Notes under the pieces: model-generated
What the model saw: only the letters and a program-made list of their open reading frames with translations
Database searches by the model: none
Told to the model about the DNA's origin: nothing
Program-made: the position numbers and the translations under genes
Part shown: piece by piece, positions 1 to 6,197 of the stretch
How positions within the stretch are numbered: position 1 is the first letter of the stretch
Layout: each line of letters opens with the position of its first letter
DNA from: JANRLJ01 sp033762735
Lineage (GTDB): Bacteria; Chloroflexota; Anaerolineae; Aggregatilineales; Phototrophicaceae
NCBI GenBank assembly: GCA_033762735.1
Contig: JANRLJ010000207.1
Coordinates: forward strand, 1 to 64,000
DNA length: 64,000 nt
Direction of reading: 5' to 3'

Positions 1-548
1 AGCATTCGATTATCGCTGGATAGTGTAGATATATACCAATACCATGTTCCCTCAGAGTTATAAATCACCTGAGCTTGTTGCGGGGAAGCTATAGGCACAA
101 GTATTATGTGAAAGGAAGCATCGAGCAAGAGCGTCAACAATACAACTGTACGGGAATCATTTGACCACATAGGTCGGCATCTCAAAACATATTCAGTGCG
201 ATATATAAGTCGTAACCCGTTATGGACATCACGAACTTCGCAGTACTTTCCCTCGTACCTATTACTCTCATATATAATGTAGCGTTGATTCGGAGATGGG
301 ACATATTTTTCTGCAACCCCATACATGACAGACTGAGTCTGATTGCGCTGTAAATCAATCAGTTGGATAAACTGTCCTGGCACTCGCGCAGTCGGGCTAT
401 AAACATAAGTCAGCAGCACATTGTTTTTTACTACACGGCTAGCAACAAGTGCAATGCCAACAACCACACTACTCACTACAAACACTAGCACGGTCAGCCG
501 CAGCAGGGTTTGCAGAAGGGTGGGGGAAGGGGCTGGCTGTCGGGTCAT
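1..548 (-). CDS. Membrane-anchored protein with propeller-like repeats, partial (3' end outside window)
   Basis: The frame is open from an ATG at 548 to the window edge, giving about 182 residues of the N-terminal part. After a short Pro/Thr-rich head there is one hydrophobic helix (about residues 15-36, LTVLVFVVSSVVVGIAL), which suggests a single-pass protein with its bulk outside the membrane. The exported part contains VPSPNQRYIIYES and MWSNDSRTVVL, which resemble blades of WD40-like/TolB propellers; this is a weak, motif-level match. An in-frame ATG at 596 would add 16 residues (MLLEAYRQDSESGAKA). Neither start has a clear ribosome site, so the start is uncertain. The function is unknown. 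Confidence 0.6.
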   Translation of the reverse strand, partial: MTRQPAPSPTLLQTLLRLTVLVFVVSSVVVGIALVASRVVKNNVLLTYVYSPTARVPGQFIQLIDLQRNQTQSVMYGVAEKYVPSPNQRYIIYESNRYEGKYCEVRDVHNGLRLIYRTEYVLRCRPMWSNDSRTVVLLTLLLDASFHIILVPIASPQQAQVIYNSEGTWYWYISTLSSDNRM

Positions 549-686
549 GGCTTTTGCACCGCTTTCAGAGTCCTGTCGATACGCCTCTAACAGCATAGCG
601 AGAAATGCGCCGCCGTTCTCGACGATTGCCCCACGCCCTCAGCACGATTACATCAAAATACGAGTAACGCCGTAAAAAAATTTTTG

Positions 687-753
687 AACCACAAAGACAC
701 GAAGATCACGAAGACAAAGGCAGAATCTTTGTGTTCTTTGCGCCTTCGTGGTT
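687..753. repeat. Long imperfect inverted repeat built of CACGAAG-like units, copy 1
   Basis: The left arm reads AACCACAAAGACACGAAG and the right arm CTTTGCGCCTTCGTGGTT, so the transcript would fold into a long imperfect hairpin. Inside the left arm CACAAAG/CACGAAG recurs at 8-9 bp steps. A second copy lies at 1876-1947, so the two copies flank the ammonia-lyase gene. No ORF overlaps it convincingly. Confidence 0.75.
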
Positions 754-825
754 GGTATTGGTATTGATCTTTTCTGGATGGTTTTTGCCCCTGCCCTGTT
801 CACGCCTCGGCAGACACTTGCGTCG

Positions 826-1782
826 CTAAGCGCCTTCGCTCAGGATAAGCGACATGGTGGCCGCGTCGATATTGCCGCCGCTGATAATGACACCGACGCG
901 CCCGCTCACAGGTGTATTCAGCACGCCTGCGAGGCTCAACGCGCCGGATGGTTCCACGACCATTTTCATCGTATTGAAGGCGAAGCGCACGGCCTCTTTA
1001 ATCTGTTCCTCGCTGACCGTCCGCATGTCGTCCACATATTCCAGCACGAGCGGGAAGGTGATCTGTCCGAGTGACGGGGTGCGCGTTCCGTCGGCAATCG
1101 TCGGCGGATTTTTGACGGTTTGCAGCGTTTTGGTGTGGAAGGAGCGGGTCGCGTCGTCGGCCAGTTCCGGCTCGATGCCCACCACCGTGCAGCCGGGGGA
1201 TGCGCCTTTGGCCGCAATCGCGCTGCCGCTGATGAGTCCGCCGCCGCCCACGCACACAAACAGCATATCCAGCTGTCCCACATCCGCGATCAGTTCCAGC
1301 GCCGCCGTCCCCTGCCCGGCGATGACGGGCGCATAATCATAGGGCGGAATGACGACGTAGCCGTGCTGTTCGGCCAATTCCCGTGCGATCTGTTCGCGGT
1401 CTTGGGTGGCCGGGTCATACTGGATGACGGTCGCGCCGTAGCCTTCGGTGGCGTTCTTTTTGATGGTCGGCGCGTTGCTGGGCATGACGATGGTGGCCTT
1501 TATGCCCAGCAGCTTGCTCACCAGCGCCACCGCCTGCGCGTGGTTGCCGGACGAGAAGGCGATGACGCCCCGGCGCTTTTCCTCGTCGCTGAGCTGGCTG
1601 ATGGCGTTGTAGGCACCGCGAAACTTGAACGCGCCCATGCGCTGGAAGTTCTCGCACTTGAGGAAGACCTGCGCCCCCACCCGTTCATCCAGCGTGCGTG
1701 AGGTCATCACAGGGGTGCGGTGGGCGACATTTTCCAGGCGGTCAGCGGCGGCCTGAATATCGGCAAAATCGACAGCGGACAT
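826..1782 (-). CDS. PLP-dependent serine/threonine ammonia-lyase family (threo-3-hydroxyaspartate ammonia-lyase / serine racemase-like)
   Basis: This is a 318-residue fold-type II PLP enzyme. The PLP lysine lies in GAFKFRGA (about residues 50-57), SSGNHAQAVA is the substrate loop, VGGGGLISG is the phosphate-binding glycine loop, and ISGGN near the C-terminus faces the pyridine nitrogen. The KCENFQRMGAFKFRGAYNAI stretch is typical of the compact SRY1/serine-racemase branch, which lacks the C-terminal ACT domains of biosynthetic IlvA. The likely reaction is dehydration or racemisation of L-serine, L-threonine or 3-hydroxyaspartate to a keto acid plus ammonia in the cytoplasm. The ATG at 1782 starts directly before the first family-typical residues. 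No amino-acid biosynthesis neighbours are present, so a catabolic or detoxifying role is more likely. The exact substrate cannot be told from sequence. Confidence 0.88.
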   Translation of the reverse strand: MSAVDFADIQAAADRLENVAHRTPVMTSRTLDERVGAQVFLKCENFQRMGAFKFRGAYNAISQLSDEEKRRGVIAFSSGNHAQAVALVSKLLGIKATIVMPSNAPTIKKNATEGYGATVIQYDPATQDREQIARELAEQHGYVVIPPYDYAPVIAGQGTAALELIADVGQLDMLFVCVGGGGLISGSAIAAKGASPGCTVVGIEPELADDATRSFHTKTLQTVKNPPTIADGTRTPSLGQITFPLVLEYVDDMRTVSEEQIKEAVRFAFNTMKMVVEPSGALSLAGVLNTPVSGRVGVIISGGNIDAATMSLILSEGA

Positions 1783-1875
1783 TGATTTATCTCCAGAAAA
1801 GGTCGTGCTTAAACAAAATCAGAAGGCTGGACTGTATCAGCATGGGTGTGCCTCTGCAATTTTAGAAGAACTTTT

Positions 1876-1947
1876 TTAACCACAAAGGCACGAAGAACAC
1901 GAAGATGATGACGAAAATCTTTGTGACCTTTGCGCCTTCGTGGTTAA
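1876..1947. repeat. Long imperfect inverted repeat built of CACGAAG-like units, copy 2
   Basis: The outer arms TTAACCAC and GTGGTTAA are perfect, and the inner parts pair as ...AAAGGCACGAAG with CTTTGCGCCTTCG.... It is closely similar to the copy at 687-753. It fills most of the gap upstream of the ammonia-lyase gene. Confidence 0.75.
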
Positions 1948-2070
1948 TCCTGATCTTCCTTCCGGTGGTTGTGGAATTTCATGCGTTTGCGGGGACAATT
2001 CAGAGGGGAGGCAGCATCAAAAAAGGCACAGGGTTCAATATCCACTGTGCCTGATTGCGTGAAGATGGGT

Positions 2071-2247
2071 CTAACGGTAGGGGTCTTGCGGGCGTTCGTT
2101 GCGGATGCGTACCGGGACAGGGACGCGCACGGGAACGCGCTTATTTTTTTCCGGGTTCACCAGGCGGTCGAGGTCGTCCAAAATCTGCCGGACGCCTTCT
2201 GCGACCTCATCCAGAACGTTGCGCTTCCCCTGCTTTTGCTTTGCCAC
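2071..2247 (-). CDS. Small basic protein of unknown function, 58 residues
   Basis: A GTG at 2247 begins a 58-codon frame ending at a TAG at 2071-2073. The site AGAAAGG lies about 9 bases upstream of the GTG, which supports this start. The product begins MAKQKQGKRNVLDEVAEG, has an amphipathic, probably helical middle (VRQILDDLDRLVNPEK), a run of alternating Val/Pro/Arg (VPVRVPVPVRIR), and ends PQDPYR. No family was recognised. The codon choice looks like that of real genes in the window, and no competing frame explains it. It lies about 80 bp behind tRNA-Ala on the same strand, with a terminator hairpin between them. It probably has its own promoter or depends on readthrough. Confidence 0.6.
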   Translation of the reverse strand: MAKQKQGKRNVLDEVAEGVRQILDDLDRLVNPEKNKRVPVRVPVPVRIRNERPQDPYR

Positions 2248-2282
2248 AGCTTTCGCCTTTCTGATCGTTTCAGGTGACAGAC

Positions 2283-2318
2283 AAAAAACCCCTTCGCCGG
2301 CAACGTGACGAAGGGGTT
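2283..2318 (-). terminator. Rho-independent terminator of tRNA-Ala
   Basis: On the minus strand AACCCCTTCG pairs with CGAAGGGGTT around a 12-base loop and is followed by a run of six T (2283-2288 on the plus strand are A). It starts 10 bases downstream of the tRNA 3' end. Confidence 0.88.
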
Positions 2319-2328
2319 ATTGCGCTTA

Positions 2329-2401
2329 TGGACCTAAAGAGACTCGAACTCTTGACCTCTTCAATGCCATTGAAGCGCTCTCCCAACTGAGCTATAGGCC
2401 C
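2329..2401 (-). tRNA. tRNA-Ala (anticodon GGC)
   Basis: The minus strand folds into a full cloverleaf of 73 bases. The acceptor arm is GGGCCTA/TAGGTCC with one G-U pair, the D arm is in GCTCAGTTGGGAGAGC, the anticodon stem is CTTCA/TGAAG with loop ATGGCAT (anticodon GGC), and the T arm carries the GTTCGAGTC signature. The discriminator base is A, and CCA is not encoded. A strong promoter lies just upstream at 2415-2443 and a terminator follows. Confidence 0.95.
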
Positions 2402-2414
2402 ATATATACGGCGC

Positions 2415-2443
2415 ATTGTAGCCGTTTCGTCTGTCGCTGTCAA
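2415..2443 (-). promoter_or_regulatory. Sigma70-type promoter of tRNA-Ala
   Basis: Read on the minus strand, TTGACA (2443-2438) and TACAAT (2420-2415) are separated by exactly 17 bases, 14 bases ahead of the tRNA. This is the best consensus promoter in the window. Confidence 0.85.
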
Positions 2444-2552
2444 TGCTAAAAGCATACACCTGAATGTGTCAAACGAAGATTAGAGAAACTCAACTTTAAG
2501 TCACATTTAAGTAACTTCTTATAGAGCGCGGTGTTGAGACCACACTTTCCCC

Positions 2553-2815
2553 TCAAAGCCACTCGGCAACCTGAGTGCGCAGTTCATCTTTCATGTCTGG
2601 CGGCAGACTGTTCCAATGCACGTCTAAGACTGCGCCTTGCAGCGCATACAGGCCGACCAGCGTCAATTCGGGATGCACCGCTTTGATGCGCTTCCACGCT
2701 TCAACTGCCCCAGCTCGAATAAGTCCTCAATCGTGTGGATGCCCGCGTCGTGCAGCCATTGTCCGGTCTTTTTGGCGATGTTCTTGAGTGTGGAAAAGTC
2801 GTCGTACTGAGTCAT
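2553..2815 (-). pseudogene. TfoX C-terminal-domain protein, frameshifted
   Basis: From the ATG at 2815 the frame reads MTQYDDFSTLKNIAKKTGQW... to ...IEDLFELG, a typical helix-hairpin-helix TfoX_C start. It then runs into an early stop. In the next frame the family continues without a break: AVEAWKRIKAVHP, LTLVGLYALQGAV, WNSLPPDMKDEL, ending at TGA 2553-2555. One missing base near the GGGG run (2708-2711) joins the two halves into an 87-residue protein of normal TfoX_C length. Either the gene is broken or the base call in the homopolymer is wrong. A YjbR/TfoX_N-like gene lies elsewhere at 39441-39794. Confidence 0.8.
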
Positions 2816-2824
2816 AAGCATGAT

Positions 2825-2851
2825 GGGCGAGGCATCAGACTATCCTCGCCC
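2825..2851. repeat. GGGCGAGG hairpin, copy 1
   Basis: GGGCGAGG (2825-2832) pairs with CCTCGCCC (2844-2851) across 11 bases. It lies just behind the transketolase stop and may end that transcript. There is no T-run. A copy with the same stem and a 5-base loop is at 56654-56674. Confidence 0.55.
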
Positions 2852-2868
2852 CTGCATTTCACTTTCTA

Positions 2869-4869
2869 TCAACCCACCAGCCGCATCACCGTGTCGATGA
2901 TGTGCTGCGCGGTCAGGCCATATTCCTCATAGATGCGCTCATAGGGGGCGCTGGCACCGAACTTATCAATGCCAATCGCCACGCCATCAAAGCCCACGAA
3001 CTTCTGCCAGCCGAGCGTCACGCCCGCCTCGATGCTCACGCGGCGGTTGACGTGGCGCGGGATCACGCTTTCCTTATAGGTGTCGTCCTGCTCCTCGAAC
3101 AGTTCCCAGCACGGCAGGCTCACCAGCCGCACCCGCACCCCATCCTGAATCAACTTCTGATAGGCCTCATAGGCGATGTGCACCTCGCTCCCGCTGGACA
3201 GCAGAATCACCTGCGGTGTCCCTTCGCAGTCGGCCAGAATGTAGCCGCCGTGTGCTACCCCCATCTGCACCTGTTCCGGGTTGGGCAGCACGGGCAAATC
3301 CTGACGGGTGAAGATCAGCGCACAGGGATGCTCCAGCGTCATCGCCATGCGCCACGAAGCGGCGGTTTCGTTGGCATCTGCCGGACGGAAGATGTAAAGC
3401 TGCGGAATAGCACGGAGGCTCATGACGTGTTCGATGGGCTGATGCGTCGGGCCGTCCTCGCCCAGGCCGATGCTGTCATGCGTGAAGACATAGAGCGCCC
3501 GCGCCCCCATCAACGCACCGATACGCACCGCGCCGCGCATATAATCGCTGAAGGTGAGGAAGGTGGCGGAATAGGGCTTGATGATGCCGCCGTGCAGCGA
3601 CAGGCCGTTGACGATTGCGCCCATGCCATGTTCGCGCACCCCAAAGCGAACATTGCGTTCGGCTGGATGTCCTTTGCCTGTATTGCCCTCGCCTTCGATC
3701 AGCGTGCGCGTACTGCCTGCCAGATCAGCATCGCCGCCGATCATGGTCGAAACACGTTTAGCGATGGCGTTCAGCACCTTGCCCGAAGCAACACGGGTGG
3801 CGATGGGCTTATCCAACGGGAAGACAGGAATATCCGCGTCCCAGTCGTCGGGCAGCTCCCCGGCGAAGGCGCGCTCGAACTCGGCGGCCAGGTCGGGATG
3901 CGCGGCGCGGTAGGCTTCGAACCTGGCGTTCCAGTCACCTTCAGCGGCGGCACCTTTTTCGACAGCTTCGCGGAAGTGTTCCAGTGCTTCGCCGGGGATG
4001 AAGAAATCTTCCTGCGGCCAGCCGAGCGCTTCTTTCGTGAGCCTGATCTCGTCCGCGCCGAGCGGTGAACCATGCGCCTTATTCGACCCGGCTTTGTTCG
4101 GGCTGCCATAGCCAATGATGGTGCGAATGGCGATCAGAGTGGGTTTATTGACGGTCGTGCGGGCTTCGCGGATGGCCGCGTCCAGCGTGTTGATGTCGTT
4201 ACCATCGGCCACCGTAAGCACGTTCCATCCCCACGACATAAAGCGGGCAGGAATGTCCTCGGTGAAGGTCATATCGGCTTTGCCGTCCAGCGTGATCTTG
4301 TTGTCATCATAGAGGAAGATTAGCTTGCCGAGTCCCCAGTGACCAGCCAGCGCACAGGCCTCCATGCTCACGCCTTCCATCAGGTCGCAGTCGCTGACCA
4401 GCGCATAGGTGTAGTGATCGATGACGGTGTGCGACTCGCGGTTGAAGTGCTTCGCGAGGAACGCCTCTGCCAGCGCCATGCCGACGGCGGTCGCCGCGCC
4501 CTGTCCCAGCGGCCCGGTCGTCGTCTCGATACCGGGTGTCAGATGCACTTCGGGATGGCCGGGCGTGATGCTGCCCCACTGCCGGAAGTTCTTGATCTCG
4601 TCCAGCGACACGTCATACCCGGTCAGATGCAGCAGCGCATAGATCAGCATCGAGCCGTGCCCGGCGCTGAGGATAAAGCGGTCGCGGTTGGCCCAGTGTG
4701 GGTTGCGTGGATTATGATGTAGATAGCGCTGCCACAGCACATAGGCCATCGGTGCCGCGCCCATCGGCAGACCGGGATGGCCGCTGTTGGCTTTCTGCAC
4801 CGCGTCGATGGCAAGGGTGCGGATGGTATTAATCGCCAGCGTTTCCAGTTCGGGGGTCGTGGTCGTCAA
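2869..4869 (-). CDS. tkt: Transketolase
   Basis: This full-length 666-residue ThDP enzyme transfers two-carbon units between sugar phosphates in the pentose phosphate pathway and Calvin-type cycles. The N-terminal domain has SGHPGLPMGAAPMAYVLW and, later, DCDLMEGVSMEA, the Mg/ThDP-binding GD-like motif region. The pyrimidine domain has MIGGDADLAGST and GVREHGMGAIVNG, and the C-terminal domain follows. The start is a TTG at 4869, chosen because GGAGGAG sits about 6-7 bases upstream and the protein then begins MTTTTPELETLAINTIRTLA as the family does. A TATAAT-like box is visible at 4913-4908, but no good -35. It appears monocistronic. Confidence 0.95.
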   Translation of the reverse strand: MTTTTPELETLAINTIRTLAIDAVQKANSGHPGLPMGAAPMAYVLWQRYLHHNPRNPHWANRDRFILSAGHGSMLIYALLHLTGYDVSLDEIKNFRQWGSITPGHPEVHLTPGIETTTGPLGQGAATAVGMALAEAFLAKHFNRESHTVIDHYTYALVSDCDLMEGVSMEACALAGHWGLGKLIFLYDDNKITLDGKADMTFTEDIPARFMSWGWNVLTVADGNDINTLDAAIREARTTVNKPTLIAIRTIIGYGSPNKAGSNKAHGSPLGADEIRLTKEALGWPQEDFFIPGEALEHFREAVEKGAAAEGDWNARFEAYRAAHPDLAAEFERAFAGELPDDWDADIPVFPLDKPIATRVASGKVLNAIAKRVSTMIGGDADLAGSTRTLIEGEGNTGKGHPAERNVRFGVREHGMGAIVNGLSLHGGIIKPYSATFLTFSDYMRGAVRIGALMGARALYVFTHDSIGLGEDGPTHQPIEHVMSLRAIPQLYIFRPADANETAASWRMAMTLEHPCALIFTRQDLPVLPNPEQVQMGVAHGGYILADCEGTPQVILLSSGSEVHIAYEAYQKLIQDGVRVRLVSLPCWELFEEQDDTYKESVIPRHVNRRVSIEAGVTLGWQKFVGFDGVAIGIDKFGASAPYERIYEEYGLTAQHIIDTVMRLVG

Positions 4870-5168
4870 AATCGCTCCTCCTGTTGTTGTTACTCAGGTC
4901 AGGTTGGATTATAACGCGCCCGTTTGGCGAAGGCACCGTACCAGGTGAGCAAACAGCCTTAGCATAATGGCTCAATCCTTGGCTGCGACCTAATCTCAAG
5001 TGCGGTGCAAAAGACCTGTAGATGTCCTCTGGAGATTATCAGAGAGCAGGCTGATCGTGTATTGAAAAGCCGAACCTTCTGGCTACTTTATCCTAACCGT
5101 AATAGCCATTTTTCTTTATGTACCGTTATAATAGACGCAGGTAAAAATTGGGGGCAGTTTTTACAGCG

Positions 5169-5618
5169 ATGGCCGCAGACGAACTCGAACGCTATCCACA
5201 CGGAATCAGCCGCGAATGGGAAGACGACAGACGCATTGTCATCATTTCAACGCAGGGTGATATGTCCCAAGCCGCAATTGATGTCTGGGCGAATCTTGTG
5301 ATTCGCACGGTTCAGGAATGGCCGCACACCGAACCCGTCTACATCCTGCATGACCTTTCCTCCAGAAATCAGGGATTTACCCCCTACAGCCGCAAACGCG
5401 CCGAAGATACCTACCGGGCTGTCCAGCCGGATCAGATGGTTTATATCGCGGTCGTGCTGCGGGATGGCTTCATCAACAACCTCATCAGTGTCTTTTTGCG
5501 TCGGCGCAAGGGCGCACGCCAGAACATCCGAGAACAGGTCTTTACCTCACGCTTCACGGCGCTGGACTGGCTGCGGGGTGTTCGGCAGACGCAAATCACG
5601 TCCATCAACTCCAACTGA
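5169..5618 (+). CDS. STAS-like (SpoIIAA-fold) protein of unknown function, tandem copy A
   Basis: The protein has 149 residues from the ATG at 5169 (a TTG at 5148 is less likely). Order of elements: RYPHGISREWEDDRRIVIISTQGDMS, then an amphipathic helix, VYILHDLSSRNQGFTPY, a helix, MVYIAVVLRDGF, and a C-terminal FTSRFTALDWLRG. This alternation of strands and helices, with a D-x-[ST] turn after the third strand, resembles STAS/SpoIIAA-like single domains; that is an inference. The next gene (5631) is a clear paralogue only 12 bases away, so the two form an operon. TATAAT at 5127-5132 with TAGCCA 18 bases upstream is a possible promoter. Partner and function are unknown. Confidence 0.7.
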   Translation: MAADELERYPHGISREWEDDRRIVIISTQGDMSQAAIDVWANLVIRTVQEWPHTEPVYILHDLSSRNQGFTPYSRKRAEDTYRAVQPDQMVYIAVVLRDGFINNLISVFLRRRKGARQNIREQVFTSRFTALDWLRGVRQTQITSINSN

Positions 5619-5630
5619 GGCGGAAAGATC

Positions 5631-6077
5631 ATGGATCGTTTACCAGAGCAGTACCCCTACGGCATTCGTGTGGAATGGTTAGACAACAATCAGATTGCAG
5701 TCATCAGCACCGAGGGGAATATGTCACGCGATGCGGTCGATACGTGGGCAGATGTGACGCTGCAAACGATCAACAACTATCCCGGCAATCGGGGCTATTT
5801 CCTGTTCGATATGACAGGCCGCGATCAGACCTATACCCCTTATGGTGTGTGGCGGACGGAAAAGCTGGTGAAGTCAATTCCGCCAGAAAAACATGGCTAT
5901 GCGGCGATTGTTCTCAAACAGCATCAGGACTTGCTGAGTCGGCACCTGCTGGATGTGATTGAAGCCATTGTGCGCATTCGGAGTCGGCAGATTAAGACGA
6001 AGTTTTTCGTCTATCAGGATGAAGCGCTCGAATGGCTGCGCGGCCAGATTGACAACGATAACACGGGTGGTGTGTAG
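5631..6077 (+). CDS. STAS-like (SpoIIAA-fold) protein of unknown function, tandem copy B
   Basis: This 148-residue paralogue of the gene before it shares YGIRVEWLDNNQIAVISTEG, DAVDTWADVTLQTI, YFLFDMTGRDQTYTPYG, GYAAIVL and FVYQDEALEWLRGQ. GAGGCGGAAAG lies about 8 bases before the ATG. No signal peptide or membrane segment is seen, so it is probably cytoplasmic. Two more single-copy relatives lie at 27844-28236 and 35750-36157. A role in regulation or partner switching is possible from the fold, but nothing in the neighbourhood (no kinase or phosphatase) supports it directly. Confidence 0.72.
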   Translation: MDRLPEQYPYGIRVEWLDNNQIAVISTEGNMSRDAVDTWADVTLQTINNYPGNRGYFLFDMTGRDQTYTPYGVWRTEKLVKSIPPEKHGYAAIVLKQHQDLLSRHLLDVIEAIVRIRSRQIKTKFFVYQDEALEWLRGQIDNDNTGGV

Positions 6078-6130
6078 GCTGCACGTTAGATGCAACCTGC
6101 CGAGGAAAGCCAGCACTCGGCGAAAAGCAA

Positions 6131-6166
6131 ACAGCATGACAAGAGGGATTTCTCTCGTCATGCTGT
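6131..6166. terminator. Strong hairpin between convergent genes
   Basis: ACAGCATGAC (6131-6140) pairs with GTCATGCTGT (6157-6166), and AGAG/CTCT extends the stem after one mismatch. It sits between the ends of the STAS-like operon and the Calx-beta gene, so it can end both transcripts. No T-run follows. Confidence 0.7.
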
Positions 6167-6197
6167 CCGTCATTAACTGGCAATCGCTATGATGCCT

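Noticed and set aside
421..675. Plus-strand 84-residue frame near the window start
   Set aside because: It is opposite to the partial membrane protein on the minus strand, which has a better start, a membrane helix and propeller-like repeats.
2902..4068. A 388-residue open frame opposite to transketolase
   Set aside because: It is a shadow of the tkt reading frame, and no motif was seen.
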